Shown here piece after piece: positions 24,753 through 33,228 of a DNA stretch of 64,000 bases (positions within the stretch are counted from its first letter, which is position 1; each line of letters opens with the position of its first letter). The stretch spans positions 62,001-126,000 of the forward strand of contig JBEYHY010000001.1 of the NCBI GenBank assembly GCA_040635515.1. The letters are read 5' to 3'. The DNA comes from Prauserella_A sp040635515 (lineage in GTDB: Bacteria > Actinomycetota > Actinomycetes > Mycobacteriales > Pseudonocardiaceae). Below the pieces are notes generated by a model. The model made no database searches and had not been told where the DNA came from. It was given only the letters and a program-made list of their open reading frames with translations. The translations under genes and the position numbers were made by a program.

Positions 24753-26186
24753 ATGGCGGTGACGAACTCGAACGCTCCCTCGGCGAACCAGGCCGCTTCC
24801 CCTGCAGGCGGTTCAGGGGAAATGTGCAGGCTCACCATCTGCGGGCCGAACTCCCGCGTCGAACTGGCCGTACCGGCTCACGTACCGATCGCCGATCTGA
24901 TGCCGACGGTGCTCGGGTACCTCGACCCCGCGCTCGCGACCACCGGCCTCGGGCACGGCGGCTGGGTGTTGCAGCGGCTCGGCGGTGAGGTGCTCGACGA
25001 GGACCACGGCACGGCGGCGGCGGGGCTCTACGACGGTGACGTGCTGCACCTGCGGCCCCGCGACGACCAGTTGCCGCTCGCCGACTTCGACGACCTCGTC
25101 GACGGAATCCACACCGGACTGTCGGGGCGGCCGGACAGTTGGCGGCCTGAGCTGACCCGCCGCTTGTGCGTCGGTCTCGCCGGACTGTTCGGGCTGCTGG
25201 CCGTACTGGTCGCCACGTTCGCCGCCGAGGGAACCATCACCGCGATCGGTTCGCTCTGCGTCGGCGTCGCGCTGATCGCGGGTGGTGCGGTGATGGTGCG
25301 GGTACTCGACGACAAGCCGAGTGGGCTCACGCTCGGTGGGGCGGGTGTCGCCGCGGTCGGCGTCGCGGGCCTCGCGATGCCCGCCGGCTCCGCCGGTCCC
25401 TCGGCCTGGCTTTCCGCAGCCGGGGTGCTCGCGGCGGCGGTGGCCGTCGCTGCGGCCGCGACGGGTGCGAGGGCCGCGCTCGGCGTGGCACAGGCCGCGT
25501 TTCTCGCGGTCGCTTGCGGCGCCGTGCTGACGGCGCTGGGTTGCGTGCTCGGGTTGCTGCTCGGACTCGGCTCGCAGGGCACGGCGGCGGTACTCATGGC
25601 GATGGTGCTCGCCGTGACCAGGGCAGCGCCGCAGCTCGCGACGTGGCTCGCGGGGCTGTCCGCCGAACCGGTCCCCATCACGCCCGGTGAGTTCCAGAAG
25701 GGACTGGAACCCTTGCCGAGCAAGGATGTCCTCGAACGAGCGGCGCGAGCGGACGTGCACCTGACCGCGTTCATGGTCGTGCTCGGCGCCGTGAGTACCG
25801 CGGCGTTGCTCGTCGTGTCGGCGACGCTGGAGTGGGACACCATGACGCTGACTCTCGTCGTCGCCGCGTTGCTGTTGCTGCAATCCCGCGAGCTGAACGG
25901 GACGTGGCACCGGCTCGCGGCGCTCGTTCCCGCGTGCGCGGCACTGACGTCCGTGTTGCTGCACTGGGCGCTCGGCCTGCCGTTGCTCGGCCAAGCGTGT
26001 GTGCTGGTGGGGCTGCTCGGCCTCGCGGGCAACGCCGTCGCTGGCGCGCACGTGCTGCCGGGCCGCAGGCTCGTGCCCAAGTGGGGCCGGATCGGCGACT
26101 TTTTGCACTGGGTGTGCTCGCTGGCCGTGCTGGCCCTCGTACTCACCATCACCGGCTTCTACGGCTGGGTCGCTTCCTGGCTGTGA
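24753..26186 (+). CDS. eccD: T7SS membrane channel component EccD
   Basis: 477 residues from the ATG at 24753 behind GGGAGGGG. The N-terminal about 100 residues are a ubiquitin-like YukD domain (CRLTICGPNSRVELAVPAHV, LYDGDVLHLRPRDDQLPL). The rest is a polytopic membrane domain with about eleven hydrophobic segments starting near residue 140 (LCVGLAGLFGLLAVLVATFA). This is the standard EccD architecture; EccD dimers form the inner-membrane pore of ESX systems. First gene of the long plus-strand T7SS operon. Confidence 0.94.
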   Translation: MAVTNSNAPSANQAASPAGGSGEMCRLTICGPNSRVELAVPAHVPIADLMPTVLGYLDPALATTGLGHGGWVLQRLGGEVLDEDHGTAAAGLYDGDVLHLRPRDDQLPLADFDDLVDGIHTGLSGRPDSWRPELTRRLCVGLAGLFGLLAVLVATFAAEGTITAIGSLCVGVALIAGGAVMVRVLDDKPSGLTLGGAGVAAVGVAGLAMPAGSAGPSAWLSAAGVLAAAVAVAAAATGARAALGVAQAAFLAVACGAVLTALGCVLGLLLGLGSQGTAAVLMAMVLAVTRAAPQLATWLAGLSAEPVPITPGEFQKGLEPLPSKDVLERAARADVHLTAFMVVLGAVSTAALLVVSATLEWDTMTLTLVVAALLLLQSRELNGTWHRLAALVPACAALTSVLLHWALGLPLLGQACVLVGLLGLAGNAVAGAHVLPGRRLVPKWGRIGDFLHWVCSLAVLALVLTITGFYGWVASWL

Positions 26187-26235
26187 ACCATTTCCGGCGC
26201 GGCGACCGTGTGCTGATAAGGAAAGGAGGGCGCAC

Positions 26236-27618
26236 ATGTACGGCAGGCGTGAGCAGGCCGAAGCTCATTCGTTTCTGGTCGGGCGGATCCTCGCGGCGGT
26301 GCTGCGAACCGATCCGGACGCGCCCGTTCGCCCGCTGCGGCGCACCACCACCGGTCTCGCGGCCGGTCTGGCGGTCGCCGTGCTCGCCGGAGGCATCGTG
26401 CTGGCGGTCTCGTTCCTCACCGGCAAGGGCGGCGACGCCTGGCGGGACGAGCCGGGCACGCTCGTCGTCGACGAGGATTCCGGCAACAGGTATCTGCTCG
26501 TCGAAGGCAGGCTGCGGCCCGTGCTCAACTACGCCTCGGCGAGACTGCTCGCCGAGGGCAACCCTCCGATCGCGACGGTCAACGCCGAGGACCTCGCCGA
26601 CTTCCCGAAAGGCGCGCCGATCGGGATCGCGGGCGCACCGGACGCGCTGCCCTCGCCGGACGCGGGCGCTCAGCCGTGGACGGTGTGCGCCGGGGTCGGC
26701 GAGGGAGAATCGACCGTCGCCGCGAGCGTCGGCACGCCGGTGGGCGTCACGCCGCTCGCCGAGGACGAGGCGGCTCTCGTGCGAACGGGGAAACAGCTCT
26801 ACCTCGCCTGGAACGGCGGCAAACTGCGCGTCACCGAGGACTGGGTGCCCAGAGCGCTCGGCATGGACCCGGCCAGGGCCGTCGCGGTGGATTCCGCGTG
26901 GCTCAACACCCTGCCCTCCGGTCCCGACATCGGTTCGCCACCGGTCGAGCACGGCGGCCCCGGCCCCGAGATCGCGGGCGCGCCGACCGAACTCGGCCAG
27001 CTGGTCACCGCGCCCGACGCGGTCGGCGACACGACGTTCGTCGTCGCGCGGGGAGGGTTGATGCCGGTGTCACCATTCGTCGCGACGCTCATCGGCGCCG
27101 ACCCCGGTCTGTCGCTGCCACCGACCATCACCCTCACTCCGGCGGAGCTGGCCACCCAGCAGGTGACACCGGCTCCGGTGTGGCAGGCGGAACTGCCGGG
27201 GAAGCCGCCTTCGGCGCTCGACTCCGAAACGCGGATGCCGTGTGTCCGCTGGGAAAACGACCGGGCGATCCTCGCCACGACCGGCAACCTCGACGGCTCG
27301 ACGGCGAGCAGCGACCCCGAGGGAGTCACCCGCGACGGGCGGGTCGCCGACCTCGTCGACGTGACCCCCGGCGCGGGCATGATCGCCCGCACCCGCCCCG
27401 CCCCCGGCGTGCCGGGAGCCGGTGTCTACCTGATTACCGAAGCGGGCGCGAAGTTCCCCGTCGCCGACGCGGAAGCCGCCGAGGCACTCGGGTTCTCCGT
27501 CGAAGGTGCCGCGCTGGTTCCGGCGGAGCTGCTGGCTCTGCTGCCGACCGGCCCGGTGCTCGACATTCCGGAACCGTCCGGGAAGCGCGTTGTGCAACCC
27601 AACCAAGGAGGAAAGTAA
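26236..27618 (+). CDS. eccB: T7SS membrane component EccB
   Basis: 460 residues behind AAAGGAGGG. A short cytosolic N-terminus with the EccB signature (RREQAEAHSFLVGRILAAVL) is followed by one membrane helix (TGLAAGLAVAVLAGGIVLAV) and a large extracytoplasmic region with repeated segments. Blocks such as RYLLVEGRLRPVLNYASARL and GVYLITEAGAKFPVADAEAA are diagnostic. A single Cys in the middle (WTVCAGV) and one later (MPCVRW) could form the conserved disulphide. The stop TAA shares its last base with the next ATG. Confidence 0.95.
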   Translation: MYGRREQAEAHSFLVGRILAAVLRTDPDAPVRPLRRTTTGLAAGLAVAVLAGGIVLAVSFLTGKGGDAWRDEPGTLVVDEDSGNRYLLVEGRLRPVLNYASARLLAEGNPPIATVNAEDLADFPKGAPIGIAGAPDALPSPDAGAQPWTVCAGVGEGESTVAASVGTPVGVTPLAEDEAALVRTGKQLYLAWNGGKLRVTEDWVPRALGMDPARAVAVDSAWLNTLPSGPDIGSPPVEHGGPGPEIAGAPTELGQLVTAPDAVGDTTFVVARGGLMPVSPFVATLIGADPGLSLPPTITLTPAELATQQVTPAPVWQAELPGKPPSALDSETRMPCVRWENDRAILATTGNLDGSTASSDPEGVTRDGRVADLVDVTPGAGMIARTRPAPGVPGAGVYLITEAGAKFPVADAEAAEALGFSVEGAALVPAELLALLPTGPVLDIPEPSGKRVVQPNQGGK

Positions 27619-27905
27619 TGAGCAGGTCCGGTTACGACGACGCATTGCTGACGCAGGTCATCGGCGCCACAGACACCGCGCTCGGCGAGATGCAGCAACT
27701 CAATTCGATGGTGCAGGGCCTTGCCGCGCAGTTGCCCGCGGTCAACAACTCCACGTCGGGAAAGAAACTGGCAGGGCTGCTCGGCGAGTGGAGTGGCGAC
27801 TACAACACGATTCTTACCCAGCTCGGGGAGCTCAACTCCAAGGCACAGGGCCTGTTGCAGCTCAACCGCAGCACCGAGGCCGACACAAGCGGTATGGCCG
27901 GCTGA
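27618..27905 (+). CDS. WXG100 (ESAT-6-like) protein
   Basis: 95 residues behind AAGGAGG. Two helices are joined by W58-S-G (LLGEWSGDY), the WXG turn. The protein is small, acidic-neutral, without signal peptide or cysteine. It is expected to pair with the WXG100 protein encoded 37 bp downstream, whose WXG turn is also at residue 58, and to be exported by the EccBCD machine. No obvious C-terminal YxxxD/E export signal is visible; the tail is LNRSTEADTSGMAG. Confidence 0.88.
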   Translation: MSRSGYDDALLTQVIGATDTALGEMQQLNSMVQGLAAQLPAVNNSTSGKKLAGLLGEWSGDYNTILTQLGELNSKAQGLLQLNRSTEADTSGMAG

Positions 27906-27942
27906 CCTCCGATTCGATCACTCCTGAAAGGGGAACCCGCAC

Positions 27943-28233
27943 ATGGTCATGTTCGACGTCAACCACGACGGATACCTGGACCTCAACGAGCAGCTCTACC
28001 GCGCTGTCCATCAGCTCGGCGAAGTCCTTGAGCGGCTCAACGACCGGCTGCGCAGCATCCCGGAGGCCACCTGGGGGACGGCACAGCCGATCTGGCTGGA
28101 GAACCAGAATCAATGGAACGGCGCCTACCAGCGGATGACCCAGGACATCAACGCCCAGGCGGTGTCATCGGTCAACATCCACGAGATCTTCAAGGGCGGC
28201 GACCTGCAGGGTGGCCGGATCTTCCTCGGCTGA
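27943..28233 (+). CDS. WXG100 protein with N-terminal EF-hand-like loop
   Basis: 96 residues. The WXG turn is W58-N-G (QNQWNGAYQ). Residues 5-16, D-V-N-H-D-G-Y-L-D-L-N-E, match the canonical 12-residue EF-hand calcium loop at every ligand position (1 Asp, 3 Asn, 5 Asp, 6 Gly, 8 Leu, 9 Asp, 12 Glu) and run directly into the first helix. Such a loop is not a normal WXG100 feature. Probable heterodimer partner of the 27618-27905 protein. Calcium binding is inference, since only four residues precede the loop. Confidence 0.85.
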   Translation: MVMFDVNHDGYLDLNEQLYRAVHQLGEVLERLNDRLRSIPEATWGTAQPIWLENQNQWNGAYQRMTQDINAQAVSSVNIHEIFKGGDLQGGRIFLG

Positions 28234-28301
28234 GCGCTCCTGGCGGCATCGGCAGTCCTCAGTAGACGGCCCGGAGGGACGGGCCACGGTGGAAGGAGAG
28301 T

Positions 28302-29981
28302 GTGGTGGAGGAGACGGAGCAGGACCGGGTCTTGCCGGCCAGGCGGCAGTTCAGTGACGCGCCCGGTGTGACTCCGGGGACCGCGATTCCGCCCATGGGG
28401 ATGCGGATGCCGCCGGGTGAGCCGGGTGAGCCGGGTGAGCCCGCGGGTTTCGGGGAGCGGGTGCGCGTCGAACCGGCGAACGCTCCCGGGGAGCCCGCGG
28501 AGTTCGGTTCACCCTCGGAACCGGTGTTGCTTCCGCGAGAAGACTTCGTCCGGCTTGAGCCGATGATCGCGCGGGAGCACGTCAAAGCGGTGCAACCGCT
28601 GGAACCGGTGGTGACGCAGGTGCCGGAAGGCCAGTTCCCGCCACCGGCCCCCGGCCTCAGGATCGGTACCCGCCAGCAGGGGGAGCTCCTGCCCGCACTG
28701 GAACCGAGGCAGTACACCCACGGGGAGAAGCCCTCCGGTGAGCATTGCTGCCCGTGCTGCGGGAGCGTCCACGACGGCCCGGTGTCCGAACGTCTCGTTC
28801 CACAGCACGAGGGAGTGCCCTCGGGCAGGTACGTCGACGAACACGGCGAGATCGTGCCGGCTCCCGGGGAGGAGACGGAGGGGCAAGTCACCGACCCCGG
28901 GTTTCGGGAGCGGCTCGTTCCAGGTGAGCCCGCGCCGGGGGAGAACACCGAGGGTGAGGTCACCCAGCCCCGGTTCCGGGAGCGGCTGGAACCTTTTGTG
29001 CCCGCGCCGGGCGAGGACACCGAGGGTGAGGTCACCGAACCCGAGGAGTACGAGGGTGAGTGCGCGTGCTGCGGCGAGCGGCATCCCGGAGCCGTCGACC
29101 CGCGTACGCTGGATGGTTCCCGGCCCGCGCGGGACGAGTTCGTCAGGTCCCAGCAGCCGTTTGCTCCCATGGGGGCACTGCCGGCGGAACAGCACCAGGG
29201 CGAGGAGCCGCTTGGGCAGGAGCCGGTTCCGCTCCAGCCCGCGCAGCTCTGGGAGAAGCCGGAGGCCATTCCAGGGCAGCCCGCCTCCGAGGGGGAGGAA
29301 CCGCTCGGACAGCGGTTCGCGGTGCAGGCTCCGCTCATCCAGCCGCGGCAGCCACCCGTGCAATCGGTTCCGGCACAGTCGTGGGCGCCGCCGGTGTCCC
29401 ACGCGCCACAACCCGAACCGGCGCCCGAGCCGGAACCCGAACCCGAGCCCGAGCCGACGCCCTCGGAAAACACCCAGGGCAATGGCGATGGCAATAGCAA
29501 TGGCAATGGCAAGGGAGACGGGGACGGCAATGGTAAAGGCGACGGTGGCGGCAAAGGCGACGGTGGCGATTCGTCCGGTTCGGGTTCGGGCTCGGGCGGC
29601 GCGCCCAAGGACGGCAACGTCGGCCCCGACCCGAACATCACGTTCGACGAGGCCTCCTACAACCAGTTGATCGGCGAGATCGACAACATCCAGAGTTCCC
29701 TGCGCAACGCCACTCATCTCGACCTGACGTACCTGGACGAGGACTTCTATCTGCAGCCACGCAACCAGAAGTGGATCCGCGCGCAGGACCTCAACAGCAG
29801 GGGCACGGCGTTCGGAACCTCGCTCGACACGGTGAACACCGACCTGCGGAGCCAGTTGTCGACCTTTCACCAGGCGCTGGAACAGGCCAAGGTCGTCTTC
29901 AAGGATGCCGACGACCTCGCCGCGTACGACGCGTCCACGTTCACGTCGGAGTATCCCGGGTTCACCGGCGGCGGCGCCTGA
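28302..29981 (+). CDS. Pro/Glu-rich T7SS-locus protein with paired Cys/His motifs
   Basis: 559 residues from a GTG behind GGAAGGAG. Residues 1-400 are disordered and rich in Pro, Glu and Gln. They contain two copies of C-x-C-C-G-x-x-H (C150/C152/C153/H157 and C254/C256/C257/H261) and three tandem 24-residue repeats starting at residues 186, 210 and 234 (PAPGE-TEG-VT core). A Gly/Asn/Asp-rich linker (residues about 400-445) leads to a helical C-terminal domain (FDEASYNQLIGEIDNIQSSL to TSEYPGF). No signal peptide. Probably a T7SS substrate or scaffold; I know no named family. Confidence 0.75.
   Translation: MVEETEQDRVLPARRQFSDAPGVTPGTAIPPMGMRMPPGEPGEPGEPAGFGERVRVEPANAPGEPAEFGSPSEPVLLPREDFVRLEPMIAREHVKAVQPLEPVVTQVPEGQFPPPAPGLRIGTRQQGELLPALEPRQYTHGEKPSGEHCCPCCGSVHDGPVSERLVPQHEGVPSGRYVDEHGEIVPAPGEETEGQVTDPGFRERLVPGEPAPGENTEGEVTQPRFRERLEPFVPAPGEDTEGEVTEPEEYEGECACCGERHPGAVDPRTLDGSRPARDEFVRSQQPFAPMGALPAEQHQGEEPLGQEPVPLQPAQLWEKPEAIPGQPASEGEEPLGQRFAVQAPLIQPRQPPVQSVPAQSWAPPVSHAPQPEPAPEPEPEPEPEPTPSENTQGNGDGNSNGNGKGDGDGNGKGDGGGKGDGGDSSGSGSGSGGAPKDGNVGPDPNITFDEASYNQLIGEIDNIQSSLRNATHLDLTYLDEDFYLQPRNQKWIRAQDLNSRGTAFGTSLDTVNTDLRSQLSTFHQALEQAKVVFKDADDLAAYDASTFTSEYPGFTGGGA
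28857..29073 (+). repeat. Three 72-bp in-frame tandem repeats
   Basis: Units begin at 28857, 28929 and 29001, exactly 72 bp apart. Each encodes a P-A-P-G-E-x-T-E-G-x-V-T core plus a following Arg/Glu-rich segment; the third unit diverges after its core. The repeats lie between the two Cys/His motifs of the 28302-29981 gene. Confidence 0.8.
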
Positions 29982-30005
29982 CCGGGAAGGGAGCGGAGAT
30001 CAGTC

Positions 30006-32507
30006 ATGACGACACCCGAAGGCACCGGGCCGAGTAAGCCGCCCGAGGTCGGCGAGGACACCTCGAACGTCAAGTTCGACCAGGCGGTGTACGCCACCAC
30101 CGGACTGGGGGCCGACATCCATGTCCCGGTGAACAACGGCGGAGGCGAACAGGGCTGGTTCAAATCCGATGGCACCGTGACCGCCGGTGCCGATCAGGAG
30201 AGCGACAGCCAGACCGCCGGCGACGCGTACAGCTACCACGCCTGGGAAAAGTGGTACATCTCCGTCTACAAAGATCAGACCAAAGTGGACGCGTGGACCA
30301 CGGCGCTCGACGAGATCGACGACGTCGTGGACCGGATGAAGGACGGCAAAGCCGAGCTGATGGACGTCGGCAAGCTCTGGGACGCCAAGGCCGCCGTCGA
30401 TCACTACGTGAACTGGCTCAACACCAACCACGAGACCCTCCAGAACTGGTCGCAGAAACTCAACAGTGACGACTCGGCGTTCAAGGGCAAGGCGGCCTAC
30501 GCGATCAGGCAGAACCTGGTGAAGTTCGCCAATACCCTTGACAATGTCCGTACTCAGATCGTGGAGGAGCGCGCGACGTCGCAGGGGCTGGCCGACATCG
30601 CGGACGCGCTCAGCCGCTTCGCCAAGGGCATGGCGGATGCCTGGCATCAGTATTCGGCCGGGCTGCGCACGGTTCTGCAGGACACGATGAGCGCGGTGAT
30701 CGAAAACGTCCGGCGCTACATCCGAGGCATGGGCCTTGTGCACGGGACTCCGAACTACGCGCTCGACATCCTGTCGAACAAGCACACCCGCGATCCCGCC
30801 GTGGCCTACATCGAGGAAACCGTCAAGAACTACTCGTCGTCGGCGAACAGCGCGCCGGTGTTCACCGAGAAGCTGCTGCTGGGAATTCAGATCGGCGCGG
30901 AGGTCACCGGGACGAACACCTTCGCGCCGGGACCGCTTCCTTCCGGTTTCCCCGAGATCAGCGGCCCGCTGGACAGCCCCGCCACGTGGGGCACCATCAA
31001 CAAGAACATCTCGGACCACGTGCTCGGCAAGATGAAGCCGCTCGACGAGCGGGCCGCCGAGCTCATGACCGAGCTCGATACCGCCTACCAGCGGTCCAAG
31101 GGGCCGCTTGAGGACATCGTCGCCCCGACCACACTGCCGCCGCCGGGAGGAGGGGGCAACAACGGGCTCGGCGGTGACAATCCGTTCGGTGACGACAACG
31201 GTCTTGACGAGGACGACATCCGCGATCTGTTCGGCGGCGGGCACGACAACGGGGACAACGGTGGCGGTGGCAACGACAACGGCGGTCTGAACGAGGACGA
31301 CATCCGCGACCTCTTCGGCGGTGGGGACAACGGGGACAACAACGGCGGCGGCAACGACAACCCGTTCGGCGACAACAACGGCACCGGCGGCGACAACCCG
31401 TTCGGTAGTGGTGGGGACAATCCCTTCGGGGACAACAATGCCACCGGTGGCGACAATTCCTTCGGCGGTGGGGACAACCCCTTCGATAGTGACAATCCGT
31501 TCGGCGCCGGCGGGGACAACCCGTTCGGCAATGGTGGCGGCAACTCCTTCGGAGGGGACAACGCCTTCGGTGGTGGAGAGAATCCGTTCGGAAGCGACAA
31601 CTCGTTCGGCAACGGTATGGTTCCGCCCGGTGGTTTCCTGCCGCCCGGAGGATTCGGCGGGTCGAACGGATTGCCGAACAGCAACCGGTTCGGCAATCAG
31701 AGCCCGCCTGCCGGGTCCGACGGCAACGCGTTCAACGGTGACGGGTTCGGCAACAACTGGCCCGACTTCCCCCAGCAGCAGGACGGCGACCAGAATCTGC
31801 GGGATCTGTTCGAGAACCTGCCCGGTGACAACAACCAGAATCAGCCGGGCGACAACAATCAGAACCTGCCGGGGGACAACTTCCCCGTCGACAACCCCGA
31901 TTCGCGGGGTGAGGACAACCTGAACCTGCCGGAGTTGCCGGAGTTCGGCAACGGGGACTCCAACTCGGCTGGTGGCAAGGACATGCCGAACTTCGAGGAT
32001 CTTCCCGGAAGCGGAGCCTCGAATGCCGCCGGAGGACAGGACGTGCCCGACTTCTCCGGCGGTCCCGGATCGGAGTTCCCAGGCGGAAGCCAGGACTCGC
32101 CAGATCTCGGTGGCAACACGGGCACCACCTTCGGCGGCGAGGGCTGGTCGGACTGGTCGGGGCAGGACCAGGGTGGCGGCGGGAACAACACGGCGTTCAA
32201 CCCCGGCGGGCAGAACGGCCGAGGCATGCCCATGATGCCCCCGATGATGCCGCCGATGAGTGGAAACCAGGGCGACAGCAAGGAACGCGAACGGCAGACC
32301 TGGCTTTCGGAGGACGACAAGATCTGGGGGACCGAGGCCTTGGCTGGCAACGGCATCGTCGGACTGCCCGGCGATGTCGCCAGTGAGACCGACGAGCCGC
32401 TCGCCCCGACCCACGTGCACGTCGGCGCCGCGCAGCGTGCCAAGCCGGTTGACCGGAAGCCCGAGCAGGAGGCCGCGCAGCAGGTAGAGCAGACCGCGAA
32501 CGGTTAG
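30006..32507 (+). CDS. Asn/Gly-rich PPE/EspB-like T7SS substrate candidate
   Basis: 833 residues. Residues about 70-360 are helical (KWYISVYKDQTKVDAWTTAL, VVDRMKDGKAELMDVGKLWD, AFKGKAAYAIRQNLVKFANT), comparable to PPE/EspB-like helical bundles. Residues about 375-755 are low complexity, with many copies of D-N-P-F-G and two of E-D-D-I-R-D-L-F-G-G-G. The C-terminus has a conserved-looking T-W-L-S-E-D-D-K-I-W-G block, similar to C-terminal motifs I recall in other actinobacterial T7SS proteins. No signal peptide. The middle is encoded by GGTGACAAC-type repeats prone to length change. Confidence 0.75.
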   Translation: MTTPEGTGPSKPPEVGEDTSNVKFDQAVYATTGLGADIHVPVNNGGGEQGWFKSDGTVTAGADQESDSQTAGDAYSYHAWEKWYISVYKDQTKVDAWTTALDEIDDVVDRMKDGKAELMDVGKLWDAKAAVDHYVNWLNTNHETLQNWSQKLNSDDSAFKGKAAYAIRQNLVKFANTLDNVRTQIVEERATSQGLADIADALSRFAKGMADAWHQYSAGLRTVLQDTMSAVIENVRRYIRGMGLVHGTPNYALDILSNKHTRDPAVAYIEETVKNYSSSANSAPVFTEKLLLGIQIGAEVTGTNTFAPGPLPSGFPEISGPLDSPATWGTINKNISDHVLGKMKPLDERAAELMTELDTAYQRSKGPLEDIVAPTTLPPPGGGGNNGLGGDNPFGDDNGLDEDDIRDLFGGGHDNGDNGGGGNDNGGLNEDDIRDLFGGGDNGDNNGGGNDNPFGDNNGTGGDNPFGSGGDNPFGDNNATGGDNSFGGGDNPFDSDNPFGAGGDNPFGNGGGNSFGGDNAFGGGENPFGSDNSFGNGMVPPGGFLPPGGFGGSNGLPNSNRFGNQSPPAGSDGNAFNGDGFGNNWPDFPQQQDGDQNLRDLFENLPGDNNQNQPGDNNQNLPGDNFPVDNPDSRGEDNLNLPELPEFGNGDSNSAGGKDMPNFEDLPGSGASNAAGGQDVPDFSGGPGSEFPGGSQDSPDLGGNTGTTFGGEGWSDWSGQDQGGGGNNTAFNPGGQNGRGMPMMPPMMPPMSGNQGDSKERERQTWLSEDDKIWGTEALAGNGIVGLPGDVASETDEPLAPTHVHVGAAQRAKPVDRKPEQEAAQQVEQTANG
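31129..32265 (+). repeat. Asn/Gly/Phe-rich degenerate coding repeats
   Basis: Short in-frame units encoding G-G-D-N-P-F-G and relatives recur over about 1.1 kb, with E-D-D-I-R-D-L-F-G-G-G at about 31210 and 31297. Codons vary between units, so the sequence is selected at the protein level. It lies within the 30006-32507 gene. Confidence 0.75.
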
Positions 32508-32515
32508 GAGCCGAG

Positions 32516-32911
32516 ATGTTTTCCCCTCTGCACAACGAGATCGACGAGGCGATGCGGGAGATGCGCGCCAAACAGGAAGAACTGACCGGTGCGTTCGACA
32601 AGCTCCGTGAGGTCACGGCCACCGCGGCGTCGAAGGACCGCGCGATACAAGCCACTGTGGACAGTCAGGGCAAGCTGACGGACCTGACGCTGAGCGGCAA
32701 ACGCTGGCGGGACATGGCTCCGAAGGAACTCGGCGCGAAGATCGTCGAGGTGGTGACCGACGCCCAAGACCAGGCGGCCGCCGCCACCGCATCGGCCATG
32801 GCGGGTTTCCTGCCGGAGGGTCTCGACCTCGACCGGTTGCGGGAGTCGGGCCCCGACCTGGCCGCGATGTTCGACGACGCGCTCAAGGACGAGGGGACGT
32901 GGCGGCGATGA
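32516..32911 (+). CDS. YbaB/EbfC-like protein of the T7SS locus
   Basis: 131 residues. A helical N-terminus (HNEIDEAMREMRAKQEELTG) is followed by the YbaB/EbfC core strand pattern (AIQATVDSQGKLTDLTLSGK) and a C-terminal helix. EbfC proteins bind DNA as dimers; a divergent YbaB-like group is encoded in many actinobacterial ESX loci, where the role is unclear (EspL-like). The stop overlaps the next gene by ATGA. Confidence 0.8.
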   Translation: MFSPLHNEIDEAMREMRAKQEELTGAFDKLREVTATAASKDRAIQATVDSQGKLTDLTLSGKRWRDMAPKELGAKIVEVVTDAQDQAAAATASAMAGFLPEGLDLDRLRESGPDLAAMFDDALKDEGTWRR

Positions 32912-33219
32912 GTGACCGGCTGTATGTCGACGTCAACGTTCTGAACCAGGGGGGACTGACGCTCGACCAGTGGTCCGACCTGGCGAGGAACATCACCCGG
33001 CGGGTACGGACGGCGACCGAGCGGTACGGCGACGCGGGCGGCACCGGCGAGATGGGTGAGCAGTTCGACCAGAACTACAAACCCGGGGAGTGGAAGGCGC
33101 TCGAATTCCTGACCCTGCTTGAAAAGGGGGTCGGTGGTCTATCGGAGAGCACGCTGGTCGTGGCCAAGAACTTCGAAAGGTCCAACGACGACGCCGACGG
33201 CGCGACCCCGCACGAATAG
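32908..33219 (+). CDS. Small helical T7SS-associated protein
   Basis: 103 residues from the ATG at 32908 (an in-frame GTG at 32899 is possible). It starts DRLYVDVNVLNQGGLTLDQW and continues as two helices, with MGEQFDQNYKPGEWKALEFL and GLSESTLVVAKNFERSNDDA. Length and helix layout suit an EspC/WXG100-superfamily secretion-associated protein, but no W-x-G turn is present. It is encoded 9 bp before the giant gene, so it may chaperone or co-export that protein's WXG100-like N-terminus (inference). Confidence 0.75.
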   Translation: MSDRLYVDVNVLNQGGLTLDQWSDLARNITRRVRTATERYGDAGGTGEMGEQFDQNYKPGEWKALEFLTLLEKGVGGLSESTLVVAKNFERSNDDADGATPHE

Positions 33220-33228
33220 GCGATTCGC

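Noticed and set aside
31129..32265. CRISPR-like look of the GACAAC/GGTGGC repeats
   Set aside because: Units are in frame, of variable length and without unique spacers; they encode Asn/Gly/Phe protein repeats.
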